Assembly (NCBI GenBank): GCA_022578965.1
Contig: MU401051.1
Span: 1-11,412 of the forward strand
Direction: 5' to 3'
From: Xylaria sp. FL1777
Lineage: Eukaryota; Ascomycota; Sordariomycetes; Xylariales; Xylariaceae
DNA: 11,412 bases
Below are positions 1-8,603 of this stretch, one piece after another. The position numbers and the translations under genes were made by a program. Within the stretch, counting starts at the first letter, position 1. Every line of letters starts with the position of its first letter. The notes under the pieces are model-generated. The model worked only from the letters and a program-made list of their open reading frames with translations. It searched no databases and was not told the DNA's origin.

Positions 1-159
1 ATTAAACAATTAATAAATTTGCTTTTTTTTCTTTTTAAATATTTTTTTTTTAAAGCTTTTTTATTTTTAATAAGTTTTATTATTACATTTAATAAGTACT
101 TTTAATACTATAATAATATAAACTTAATTCGCAATTTATTTAAGTATATAGCTAAACTA

Positions 160-1140
160 TTAAAATACTTTATATTTATTACTATTTGTTGCAATATTTG
201 TATTTTTTTTTTTTGCTTATGCTTATTGCTTTTTAAAGGTTTTATGTGCTGCTTTTTTTGCAGCTTTAGCTTTTTTTGCAATTTTTGCTTCTTTTTTAAC
301 CTTAGCTTTTTCTTAGGCCTTTTTTTCCTCCAGTTGTTTTTTTTTTTCTTGTTTTTTTTGTTTTTGCTATGCATATTCTTTATTTTTCTGCTTTTTAAGT
401 TCTGCTTTTTTTTAAGCTATTTGCGCTTTATTAATTTTAGCTAAACAAGCATTAATAGCTTTAATATCTTAGTTTTTAGCTTTTTAAAAAGCAGTAATAA
501 TTCTGTTTAGTAAATATCCATAAAAATATAAAAAATGCTATTGTTTTAGGTTACTTAACTGTTTTACCTGCTAAAATGTTATAAAAAGCTCCTCTTTTTT
601 AGTACTTTGTAGCTTTGCTAAATGTATAATATATGCAATATAATTAAAAGCTGCAAACTTATTTATAATATAATATTATTTAGGTTTATTTATAGCAAGC
701 TAAACAATAGTAAAAATATAGTTGCATACTTTATAAAAAAATCTAGAAAAAATAATAATAATATTAAGGTTTATAGCCTTTAGTAAATAATAACTATATA
801 GTTAATTATATAAGCATTAAATTATTTTATAATAAACAATAATGCTTAGCTTTTTTTTAATTTTAGAATTAATATTGCTTTTTATAGTAATTTGCTATAA
901 GAACTTGCGTTATATAATGCTTTTATGTTTTTTATAAATAGTACTAGTAACTATAATAATAAACTACTTAACATATTTCTTTTATTTTATATATATAAGT
1001 TAACTAAGTAGCTAGTTTAATACATTAGTACTTTAGAATAAAAACATAATGTAGCTTTTATAGCAGTAGTTATATAAGTTAATATTTGCACTAGTAGTTC
1101 TTAAGCTATAAATAAAAACCTAAACAAATAAGTTAAAATT
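160..1140 (-). pseudogene. Decayed ORF with Lys/Ala/Gln/Glu-rich coiled-coil C-terminal tail
   Basis: Read on the minus strand with codons starting at positions divisible by 3, positions 660 to 163 give about 166 codons with nine stops, all TAA or TAG. Roughly twice that would be expected at this base composition. The last ~100 residues are rich in Lys, Ala, Gln and Glu, with pieces such as KKQLEEKKA and EAKIAKKAKAAKKAA, which should form a charged coiled coil. The frame ends at TAA 162-160. Upstream, at 541-660, the composition is also protein-like (LAKLQSTKKEELFITF). Above 660 the same register continues to about 1140 with weaker support. Each stop is one C-to-T or G-to-A change from Gln, Arg or Trp. 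Such tails occur in fungal pogo/Fot1-type transposases, but I see no catalytic triad, so the family is a guess. That this was coding sequence is fairly secure. Confidence 0.5.
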
Positions 1141-1803
1141 ATTAAAATTAGCTATAATGTTTAAGCGCTTTTTATTGCTTTAATAAAATGCAATAGTTTA
1201 TATATCTAAGTTTAAAATTTAAAAAAAAATAAAAAGTTTTTTAAAAAAAAATAAAAATGTGTTAGCATAATAATATTTAAATACTAATATAAAATAGCAA
1301 AAAAGTAAATTATAAAGTTATAAAACGCCTTAAAAAATAAAATATTTATTTTATTAAGTAATAAAGCCTTAAAAAAGAAAATATTTATTTTATTAAATAA
1401 TAAGGCCTTAAAAAAGAAAATATTTATTTTATTAAGTAATAAAGCCTTAAAAAAGAAAATATTTATTAAAACAAATATTTCTTTTTTTAAAAGCACATAT
1501 TAAATAAAAAAGAACTAAGAATACTTACTGCTAAGTTTATAGAAATTTTGTTATAATAACTACCTAATTTAAAAAAGCTATACTATTTTCTTTTTTAAGC
1601 TAAATTATATATATAAAAACTTAAGAAATAATATAAGCTAATAGTAAGCTGTAAGCAATAATAAACTTAAATTATTTAATGCAGTTTAGTAAAATAATAG
1701 CACATATATTTTCTTTAGTAAATTTAAAAATATATTATGCTTTTTTATTAGTAGTTTGCTAAATAATATTATATACTTATTAAATATTTATAGCTATTAT
1801 TAG
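1141..1803. other. Gene-free AT-rich stretch containing a 39-base tandem repeat
   Basis: I see no stop-poor frame with structured composition here. The only organised sequence is the 39-base tandem array at 1327-1467. Poly-A runs at 1218-1256 and scattered TAGC/GCTA tetramers make up the rest. Confidence 0.5.
1327..1467. repeat. 39-base tandem repeat, about 3.6 copies
   Basis: Units start at 1327, 1366, 1405 and 1444, each with GCCTTAAAAAA near its start. The fourth unit breaks off after about 24 bases. Full copies differ at only one to three positions, so the array expanded after most of the AT drift or has been homogenised. Because 39 is 13 codons, a minus-strand frame (1496-1284) stays open and reads as a 13-residue Phe/Lys/Leu/Ile repeat. 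I take that as a by-product of the period, not a protein. Confidence 0.85.
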
Positions 1804-2280
1804 TTAAAACTTAATAACTAGGTTTTTAGTATTATTAGCTTTAGTACTTTCTGCTTTTGCTTTTTTTTTACTTTTAATATTTATATTAGCTTTTTTATTA
1901 TTGCTAAAAAAATTATTAGTTAAAGTAAGCTTTTTTTTGATAAAAGTAAGCTAATTAATCTTTTAGTTTGTTTTGTTTTTAATGTTTTTTTTTAAGCGCA
2001 AAGTTTAAACATTGTTTAAATTAAAAGCTATAATATTTAACTTGTATTAAACCTTAAGGTTTAATATAACTAGGTTTATAGTTTTATTAGTTTAATAGTA
2101 GCTTTATTTAGTTTAGCTAGTAACTATAATTGCTAAACTTTTTTTATTTAAAAATGCAGCATATAGTTAATTTTTATATATAGCAAACTATTTCTGATAT
2201 TCCTTTTTGCTTTATTTATCTAGGAAAACGTGCACTGTAGTAAACTTAGCTCTAAATAAATTATTACTTAAAGCTATACT
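1804..2280 (-). pseudogene. Decayed ORF with basic C-terminus; weak MULE-transposase resemblance
   Basis: Minus-strand codons starting at positions divisible by 3 run from about 2280 to a TAA at 1806-1804. The last ~60 codons have two stops and a Lys/Asn/Ala-rich end (KSKKKAKAESTKANNTKN). Around 2090-2185 the reading is YKN, one stop, LYAAFLNKKSLAIIVTS, then a stop codon that could be a mutated CGA/CGG, followed by Thr-Lys. This loosely recalls the conserved segment near the C-terminus of MULE-type transposases, where a Tyr-Lys and an Ala-Trp lead to a Thr-Ser-Arg-x-Glu motif. Under G-to-A and C-to-T change, the Thr and Lys after the stop could derive from Ala and Glu. The expected Cys-His part upstream was not found, so the assignment is tentative. 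Above 2280 the frame is no better than background. Confidence 0.38.
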
Positions 2281-3058
2281 TTTGCTGTTTAAAGTTTTAA
2301 TTTTAGTACTTATACTACAACGCAAAAAGAACTATTTATAAATTATACTAATTATAATTTTATATAAGTTAAAGCTCTAGTTATATTATTTAGTAATATA
2401 GCTAAAGAAATTAAATAATACTATTTATTACTTATAGTTTTTACTTTTATAAGCTTTACTAAAGTATTACATGCTTTTAAAAGTACTGTTATTATTTATG
2501 TTTATTATTAACTTGCTAGTATTATTAATAACTAAGTGCTAAATGCTATTAATATTAATATAAAGCACTTTTTTTAGCAGCTAAAATAAGTTAAAGCTTA
2601 ATTTATATAGTTTTAGCTTATTAAAGTTAAATAAAAGTAAAAGCAATATTAATAGCTTTATAAAGCTAAATTATAAATATTTTAATATATTCTTTAAGTA
2701 ATTTATAAAAAAGGTTATTAAACAAAAAACTATGCTTTTTTATTATAAAGATTAAATTAGTTAATATATTGCACTATTTATGTTTTTACAAATATATGCT
2801 TTATTTATTACTAGTATTTTAAAGTGCTATAAAGCAAATATACTATAAACCTTAATTTTAGCATTTTTTTTAACTAAAATTCTTTTGTTTTTATTATTTA
2901 TATTAACTTAGCTTAAAGTTTGCTTTTTTTAGTAAGTTAAGTTTTTTATTAGCTTAAAAGCTTTAAACAAATAGCATATATTAAAGGTTAAAAATAAAAA
3001 AACAAACATAATTTTGCTAGTTTGCTTTAGTTAGCAAAAAGTTCTATATAAAAAGTAT
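2281..3058. other. Gene-free AT-rich stretch
   Basis: I checked one minus-strand register through about 2700 and it carries stops at the background rate. I found no repeat, palindrome or RNA-like structure that stands out. A decayed upstream part of the 1804-2280 ghost could lie here in a shifted frame. Confidence 0.35.
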
Positions 3059-3105
3059 AAAAAACTAAATATTTAATAATACTAGTATTAAATATTTAGT
3101 TTTTA
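3059..3105. repeat. Palindromic element, two ACTAAATATTT half-sites
   Basis: The half-site AAAAAACTAAATATTT at 3059-3074 is followed by its inverted partner at 3090-3104. A short centre contains AATACTAGTATT. The left arm has three extra bases, so the hairpin has a small bulge. It begins immediately after the last stop (3108-3106) of the minus-strand ghost at 3106-3489, as a 3' terminator or an inserted hairpin would. Confidence 0.75.
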
Positions 3106-3489
3106 CTAAGTTATATATACTTCTAGTAATATTAAATCTAGGTTTTATATTTTAGCAATAAGGTTTTGTTTATTAAAAATATGCTTTTTTTTTAATTTAT
3201 TAATTTTAGACTTGCTATTACTATAAGCTAAATATACGTTAAAGTTTTTTTAAAAAAAGGATTGCAATGTATTATAAGTTTGCATAGCTATAAAAAAAAG
3301 TATAAAAACAAGTAATAAGTAATAAATCCTTTTATGTTTAAATATAATAATATACTTTTTGTAATAAAAGTTATTTAGCACTTTATTATAAATTACTGTT
3401 TTTTTAGTTTTACATTTATTTGTTATAAAAGCAAAATTAAAAAAGTTAACAATTTTAGTTAATATAGCAGCTATATTTGTTTTTAATGT
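3106..3489 (-). pseudogene. Stop-poor minus-strand coding remnant, family unknown
   Basis: Minus-strand codons starting at positions divisible by 3 run from 3489 to 3253 without a stop (79 codons), where a stop about every ten codons is expected. A single TAA at 3252-3250 is followed by 34 more open codons, another TAA, and a final TAG at 3108-3106. There is no ATG near the start, and three consecutive TAA codons at 3498-3490 close the frame upstream. The product would be rich in Ile, Lys, Asn, Tyr and Phe, with a hydrophobic stretch around 3300 (YYLLLVFILFFIAM) and a basic segment after it (SKSKINKLKKKH). Many Lys, Asn and Tyr may be mutated Glu, Asp and His. I do not recognise the family. 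Palindromic elements flank it on both sides (3059-3105 and 3541-3608). Confidence 0.5.
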
Positions 3490-3540
3490 TTATTATTAGC
3501 AAGTATTATTAAAAAAAATAAAAATTTAAATATTTATAAT

Positions 3541-3608
3541 AAATATTTTATTTTTTAAGTACTTAAAAGCTTATAAAATAAAATAAATAATAAAATATTT
3601 AGTTTTTT
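3541..3608. repeat. Imperfect palindrome plus one ACTAAATATTT-family half-site
   Basis: AAATATTTTATT at 3541-3552 is the exact inverse of 3589-3600. The self-complementary AAGTACTT lies in the left half of the interior. The right arm overlaps the family half-site AAATATTTAGTTTTTT at 3593-3608, which continues into TTAAGACC as in other copies. It lies between two minus-strand coding ghosts. Confidence 0.65.
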
Positions 3609-3730
3609 AAGACCTATTTTTATTTACTTATAAACTAATATAATTAAAAAGTAGTTTTGCTTTTAAATGCTATTATAGCATTTTGCTAGTTTATTTTAAA
3701 ATATAATGTAGCATTTATAACTAATTAATT

Positions 3731-4500
3731 TTAACTTTTAGCACTACTTAATATATATTTTATAATTAAGTTATATTTTTTTTTGCAGTTTTTTGCTTTT
3801 TTTTTAGCTTTAGCTTTTATAACATTATTATTTTAAAAATTCAAATCTTTGTTTAAAGAATTAGCCCTAATAATTATTATTACTTTTGCTGTTTTATTTA
3901 AAGCAAGCTTATTAATAACCTTTATATTATTTATATTAATAATTGTTTTAATTTTATTTGCTTTATTAGCTTTTAGCAAAAATAGTAGATTACTTATTTT
4001 AGTTTTATTAATAAAGCCTTTAGTTTAAGTGCAAATATATTTTATATTAGCTATGCTTAAATATAGCAAATCTATTATACTTTAGTTTATAGTAGTAAAT
4101 ATATATTGCTTTATTAAAAAATTTATAAAACATTATAGCTTTACTTAAGTATTATAATTTGTTATGCTTTTAAGTATTGCTGCTTTATTTTTTAGCTGTT
4201 TTTTAATGCTATTAATATAACCTATATAAAAAAAAAGTAATATTGCGTTTTTTATTACTACATTAAAAAAGCTAGCTTAGCTTGCTGCATTAGTTTTATT
4301 AAAAAGTATAGCTAGTAATTTATAGTTATTTTTTTAAATATTAAAAGCAATAGCTTTTAAAACTATAATAATAATTAAAAGCTATATTACTGCTTTTTTC
4401 TGCTTACAGTATACAAAAAATCTATTACTATAATGTTTGTACTAATAAAACTATATAAAAAGCAATGCTTTAGTTTAATTTTCTTTAAAAATGCTATAAA
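3731..4500 (-). pseudogene. Decayed minus-strand ORF, about 250 codons, family unknown
   Basis: Minus-strand codons starting at positions of remainder 1 modulo 3, from about 4498 down to TAA 3733-3731, carry about 15 stops in 256 codons. Positions 4020 to about 3846 are free of stops. The composition is protein-like throughout, with pieces such as NNYKLLAILFNKTNAAS and SFFNVVIKNAI. The C-terminal third is rich in Lys, Asn and Ala (KANKANKIK, IKAKAKKKAK). If G-to-A change is undone in principle, much of that Lys and Asn could have been Glu and Asp, giving an acidic tail. Near 4500 a second frame is equally plausible, which suggests a frameshift at a degenerate 44-base duplication (4463-4548). 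I see no ATG start and no recognisable active site. Confidence 0.48.
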
Positions 4501-4548
4501 TAAGCTTAATGCTTTAGCTTTATTAAATGCAAAAATGCTTTAAATAAG
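4463..4548. repeat. Degenerate 44-base tandem duplication
   Basis: On the minus strand, CTTATTTAAAGCATTTTT followed by CTAAAGCATT recurs 44 bases later as CTTATTTATAGCATTTTT followed by CTAAAGCATT. The copies have diverged between these anchors. It covers the upstream edge of the 3731-4500 ghost, where the coding frame becomes ambiguous. Confidence 0.6.
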
Positions 4549-4610
4549 TTTATAATAGCTTAAAAGCTGCTATAACTATAGTTATTTCTAGTATATTTGC
4601 TACTTATTAA

Positions 4611-4636
4611 CCTTTTGTAATAATTACTACAAAAGG
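4611..4636. repeat. 26-base near-perfect palindrome
   Basis: CCTTTTGTA at 4611-4619 is inverted as TACAAAAGG at 4628-4636. The inner bases also pair, apart from A4620 opposite C4627, giving 13-base arms with one mismatch and no loop. It is unrelated to the ACTAAATATTT family. Confidence 0.7.
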
Positions 4637-4904
4637 CATTTTACTTTTTAAAAATTAATAACTTTGCTATAAAAACATAAAGTAAGCTATAAAATTATAC
4701 CTTTTAAGTAAGTTTATTAAAGCATTAAGTTTGTTTTTAGCACTAAAGTTATATATTATAATGTATTAAACTATTGCGCTAAAACTATTTTATATTAAAA
4801 AAAAATCGGAATTTTTTTAAGTTATGCTTGCATTTTAAAATTAGTAATAAAAATACAATATTACTAATACTGCAACTATATTAATATAACTATACTTAAG
4901 CGCA

Positions 4905-4950
4905 TAAAAAACCAAATATTTTAATTATTATTAAAATATTTGGTTTTTTA
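4905..4950. repeat. Perfect 21-base inverted repeat, CC-containing family copy
   Basis: Arms 4905-4925 and 4930-4950 are exact inverses around a 4-base loop. The half-site here is AAAAAACCAAATATTT, with CC where all the other copies have CT. If CC is ancestral, this copy kept the unmutated base in both arms and the others lost it by C-to-T change after C. The right arm continues into TTAAGG as in other copies. Confidence 0.85.
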
Positions 4951-4978
4951 AGGTTTTAGTATAAAAACAATATAAAAA

Positions 4979-5003
4979 GTAAATATTTACTATAAATATT
5001 TAC
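4979..5003. repeat. 12-base palindrome GTAAATATTTAC with a second half copy
   Basis: GTAAATATTTAC at 4979-4990 is perfectly self-complementary. AAATATTTAC recurs at 4994-5003. It shares the AAATATTT core with the larger palindromic family 30 bases to its left and may be a worn relative. Confidence 0.55.
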
Positions 5004-5030
5004 AAAAAAAGTAAACTTGTTTTAAGTTTT

Positions 5031-5062
5031 AAAGTAAAAAATAAATATTAATATTTTACTTT
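5031..5062. repeat. Short hairpin AAAGTAAAA / TTTTACTTT
   Basis: Nine-base perfect arms at 5031-5039 and 5054-5062 flank a 14-base AT loop. At this base composition such hairpins arise by chance fairly often, so it is listed only as structure. Confidence 0.4.
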
Positions 5063-5362
5063 ATATTTTTTGCTTTTTTATTTCTATAAGTTATATATTA
5101 TACTTTTTAACGCTATTAATATTGTTTTAATTTTATATAACTTATTTAAGGGTTACTTTTTAAGTAAAAAATAAAAAAGTAATAAAAACACTTATATTAT
5201 AGTTAGCAAAATACTAGGTTAGCTAAAAGTTGCTAAAGTAAGCAACTAAAACAACCTGCATATTTTAATTACTATTAATTACTTTTTTTAAAAAGGTTTT
5301 TTTTTAGCTTATAATAATACTTTTTAGCTATAAGCTTAAGCTTTAGTAGTAATAAAAGCTTT

Positions 5363-5377
5363 ATAAACTAAATATTT
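5363..5377. repeat. Lone partial half-site of the palindromic family
   Basis: ATAAACTAAATATTT matches the family half-site except for a shortened A run, and no inverted partner lies nearby. It sits 120 bases upstream of the first plus-strand open stretch. Confidence 0.45.
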
Positions 5378-5484
5378 AAAATAGCAAGCATAAATAGTTA
5401 GTATAGCTAAACTAAAAAAAAAAGTTATAAAAAGAACAAAAAAAGCAAACTAAGAAAAGCTTAGCAAAAATTATAATAAATATT

Positions 5485-5670
5485 TTGTTTTTAGGATTTC
5501 TTATAGTTATTAAGCTAATATATAGTTATTATATAGCTTTAAATATTTTATTTTTAGTAGTTATTAAGCTAAGGTATAATTATTATATAGCTTTAGATAT
5601 TTTATTTCTAGTAGCTTTTATTAGTTGTACTTTAGTTCTAAGTTTTACTATAGCTATTTATAATTATTAA
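5485..5670 (+). pseudogene. Small hydrophobic open stretch built on a 54-base repeat, doubtful
   Basis: The frame runs 61 codons from a TTG (no ATG) to TAA. It would encode an almost wholly hydrophobic Ile/Leu/Val/Tyr peptide containing an 18-residue repeat, for example VIKLIYSYYIALNI then VIKLRYNYYIALDI. The repeat comes from a 54-base duplication (GTTATTAAGCT at 5506 and again at 5560). It may be a worn fragment of a membrane-type or transposon protein, or simply a repeat whose period is a multiple of three. No ribosome binding site or promoter is apparent, and I do not claim a function. Confidence 0.2.
5497..5612. repeat. 54-base tandem duplication, two copies plus flank
   Basis: The shared core GTTATTAAGCTAA starts at 5506 and 5560, and the following TTATTATATAGCTTTA at 5525 and 5579 also matches. 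The edge of a third unit (ATATTTTATTTCTAGTAGCT) begins at 5597, 54 bases after its counterpart at 5543. The differences between copies are mostly transitions. Confidence 0.7.
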
Positions 5671-5732
5671 AATTATAACTATTATTTGTTTTTAACTTTG
5701 TATTATTTATAACGTTTATTTTATTTTTCTTT

Positions 5733-6490
5733 TTGCTAGTTTTACTGCTATTAATTAGCTTTTCTGCTAGCTTATGCTATATAATTAGCTTTATGTTTAA
5801 CTTTTTGCATAATACTACATATTTTATAAAGATTTTCTTTGCTAATATGCTTATTTTATATAGTAACTTAAATGCTAATATTAAGCTATTAGCTTTTAAG
5901 TTTTTTAGTTTAAGCTATGCTAGTAAATTAACAAAAAAAAATAGCAGTTTTGCAGCATTAAAAAATGTGCTAAAGCAAAATACACGTAGTTAAAAAAACA
6001 TAATAAGTTATTTAATAGATATATAAAAAAACTATTTAAAAAACATACATAAAGAACTTTTGCTACAATAGTTAAATAAATATTAAAGCATAGCATTAAA
6101 GCTAGAGTAAAAAGCATTATGTTTTTATTACATAAATATTATAACATATAAGTATATATTACAGTATGCTTATATAGCAGCATTGCAAACTTAATTAAGC
6201 AACTATAGCAAATATATTAATATAGTAGCTACTAAAGCTTTTTTAAATAAATAACTTATATTATTATATAATAGCTTTTTTTTTATTATATTATAACGTA
6301 ATAACTTTAAGCAGTTATACTTAAAACTAAAAAAATTTAACTTTATAGCAATACGCTTAAACAATTAAATATAAAAAAACTTAGTTTTTTTGAAGTTTAA
6401 CGTAATAAAAATATAAAAGCTAGCATACGCTTAACAATAATTAAACTAGTTATTAAAAAACAAGCATATAATATTTCTGCTAGTAAATAT
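5733..6490 (+). pseudogene. Plus-strand coding ghost, segment 1 (N-terminal part?)
   Basis: Codons starting at positions divisible by 3 give 87 codons with no stop from a TTG at 5733 to TAA 5991, then about 170 codons with roughly 15 stops to about 6490. The first ~20 residues are hydrophobic (MLVLLLLISFSASLCYIISF if TTG started it). Later pieces are well mixed and protein-like: SKLTKKNSSFAALKNVLK, KNYLKNIHKELLLQ, SNYSKYINIVATKAFLNK. All breaks are TAA or TAG. Near 6490 the coding look moves to the frame starting at 6491 (remainder 2), which implies a frameshift. Family not recognised. Confidence 0.42.
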
Positions 6491-7723
6491 AGCAAGCTAA
6501 GCTTTTTAAACCTTATAATACTAAAAAACAAAGCTTTTACTTAATTAATTAGCATAATTATTTAAAGCGCTAAGTATTAATGCTATATATATAAACTAGC
6601 TTTAGCGTTTATTTATATTATAGTTGCTAAAGTTATATTTTTTTATTTTTAGTTTTTGTTATTATATAAAAACAAAAAATAAAAAGTTAATACTATTAAA
6701 TAGCGCTGTTTTGTTTGCTTAAAAGCTTTCAACTTTAGTTTTACTTAAAGCATTAAAAACCCAAAAATAAATGCAGTAAACATTAAATAAGCTAAAAAAT
6801 TAAAAATAGCTTTACATATAGTTTAGCTAGCTTTTATATAAAATATTGCATTATATTTAATAAAAAAGCCCAAGCTTTTTAAAATATAACTTATAAGCTT
6901 TAAAAAACTTCAAATTATATATATAAGCAACTAATTATAGTGCAAGCTTAAAAGTTTTGCTGCATAATAGCTATACTTTATAGTATTTAGTAAAAATAGT
7001 AGCATAATTAGCAATATTTTAAAAGTTGTTTAGTAGTATTGTTTTAAATTGCTTATTTATACTTAGTATACTTTGCGTTATACTTTGCTAAATTATTTTT
7101 AGTTAATTTTAACGCTTAAAAAAAAATAAGCAAAGCTGCTTTAAAGCATAACTTGTAAATTAAAAAATATATTACTTAAATATATTGTTTAGCACTTATA
7201 GCATGCTATACTTTTGCACTACGTTTTTTAAGCTAAGCTTTTATAATAGCTTTTTTAACCCGTTAAGCATATAGTAATTCTAAATAGTATGCTATAACTA
7301 CAGTACTTAAAAAAAAATATTACTAATGTAAGTTTGCTTAAAAAAAGTAAGCAATACTTAGTTTGTATATATATGTTTAGTACACTTAGTAATATTAAAC
7401 TGCTTTAATAATACACTGTTATTAAAAAGTGCAAATATTGCTAGCTTTTTAATAAGCTTAATAAAATAAACAGCAAAAGCAAACATAAAGTTATTTAGCT
7501 AGCATATTAAAATAAAGAAAAAAAAGTTATAAGTAATAAAATTAATTAGTAAAAATAAGCAAATAGTTTGCTAAAAAAGCAGTTTATAAAAGTTTATAGC
7601 AATTATAATATAAAACTAAAGCATATAATATTTATAGCATATATTATAGTAAAGCAGCATAAAGGCATTAAATAAAATAAATAATATATAGTATAACTAG
7701 CTTTTATAAAACTAAAAAGCGTT
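6491..7723 (+). pseudogene. Plus-strand coding ghost, segment 2
   Basis: Codons starting at 6491 continue from segment 1 after a one-frame change. Stops occur at about the background rate (roughly 10%), so support comes from patches of good composition: RCFVCLKAFNFSFT near 6705, IKKPKLFK near 6865, and 36 open codons after 7300 including NVSLLKKSKQYLVCIYMF. Two CxxC pairs (near 6705 and 7435) could be remains of a metal-binding site, but two pairs in 400 codons prove little. The patchy signal ends in the 14-A run at 7724-7737, after which the better frame has remainder 1. Confidence 0.25.
6640..6685. repeat. Imperfect A/T hairpin inside the plus-strand ghost
   Basis: TTTTTATTTTTAGTTTTTGT at 6640-6659 is nearly inverted at 6666-6685, with a few mismatches. 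It consists of T and A runs with one G, so it may be chance. Confidence 0.3.
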
Positions 7724-7737
7724 AAAAAAAAAAAAAA

Positions 7738-8579
7738 GATTAAATAGCATTATTTTTTGCGTTAATATTTTAGCTTTGCTTTAATAGTATTATTTAAGTA
7801 AATCTAAGCTAAAAAGCAATAAATTAAACTGCAGTAAATTAAAAAGATAAAATCTTTTTATAAATATTTATATATATTGTTTATAAAAATTATATATTTT
7901 AACTTTAAACAAAGCTACTTTTTTAACACAAAAACTAGCTAAGGTAATTTTTACTATTTTTAGCTTTTTTATATTTTAAAACATATATTATAAATATAAA
8001 TATAAACAATATTTTTAAAATAAGCTATTATTATTATAAGCTATTTTAATTATATATGCTAACTTATTAAACAAAGTAAACAAAAGTATTATATTATTAG
8101 TTAAGTAAAAAGGTTTAATAATATAAAGCACGTTTTAAAAAGCAAAGTTAATTTATATAGCATTAAAGTAAAAGTGTTACTAGTTTACTATTAAAAAATA
8201 GTTCATATAAAATTTCTGCAGGGCATTTTTTGCTAAATAGCTTATAGTTATATTTTTAATATTATATCTTTATAAAAAAAAAATAAAGCTAGCAAAATAG
8301 CTAAACAAATGCTAATTATATAAAGTTTTAAAGTAGTTTTAAAATAGTTTTATATATTTATATAAAATAATATATTATAACTAAGTATACTTAAAAAAAC
8401 TAAAGCTTTTTGCTAAAGCTTGCTAAATGTTTGCTTTTGCTTTAGCTTAAGTAAAACTAATAAAGTATTAAGCAATAATTGCAAAAAAACAAAAAACATA
8501 TAAAGCAAATAGCATATAATTCTTTATGAACTATTTTTGTATTTTAAATAGTAAGTAAGTAGTTTAGTGTTTAAAAATT
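7738..8579 (+). pseudogene. Plus-strand coding ghost, segment 3 (weak)
   Basis: In the frame with remainder 1 there are protein-like patches, notably IALFFALIF at 7744 and SVTSLLLKNSSYKISAGHF with neighbours at 8173-8250. Stops are as frequent as background or more, and one is a TGA (8527-8529), rare in this window. This segment is included because it lies between two better ones and the frame changes at its edges coincide with poly-A runs (7724-7737 and 8580-8603). On its own it would not be called. Confidence 0.15.
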
Positions 8580-8603
8580 AAAAAAAAGTAAAAAAAAAAA
8601 AAA

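Larger units (their letters stand above)
4549..5484. other. Gene-free AT-rich spacer with several palindromes
   Basis: I see no convincing coding frame. The stretch holds four hairpin-type sequences (4611-4636, 4905-4950, 4979-5003, 5031-5062) and one lone family half-site at 5363-5377. It separates minus-strand ghosts on the left from plus-strand ghosts on the right, so it is where divergent start regions would be expected. Confidence 0.5.

Noticed and set aside
108..374. Minus-strand 88-residue Lys-rich open frame
   Set aside because: It is a shifted reading of the coiled-coil ghost at 160-1140. The neighbouring frame gives Glu, Ala and Gln in a coil pattern, while this frame gives almost only Lys and Gln.
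226..444. Plus-strand 72-residue Phe/Leu/Cys-rich frame
   Set aside because: It is antisense to the Lys-rich tail. Poly-Phe readings are the usual shadow of AAA-rich sequence.
961..1140. Hint of the 'STH-LQPLD' motif of pogo/Fot1 transposases in the minus-strand ghost
   Set aside because: Only STNVLN followed by a stop and Leu-Leu is seen. The differences need C-to-A changes that the decay process does not make, so I do not use it as evidence.
1284..1496. Minus-strand 70-residue frame with a 13-residue repeat
   Set aside because: It stays open because the 39-base tandem period is a multiple of three. Composition is Phe/Ile/Lys/Leu/Asn only, with no coding signal outside the repeat.
5920..6117. 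Minus-strand 65-residue hydrophobic frame
   Set aside because: It overlaps the better-supported plus-strand ghost 5733-6490 and looks like its shadow.
7280..7320. Hint of a hAT-transposase WNST-type motif in the plus-strand ghost
   Set aside because: The reading is LNS, and the Leu codon CTA cannot come from Trp TGG by C-to-T or G-to-A change.
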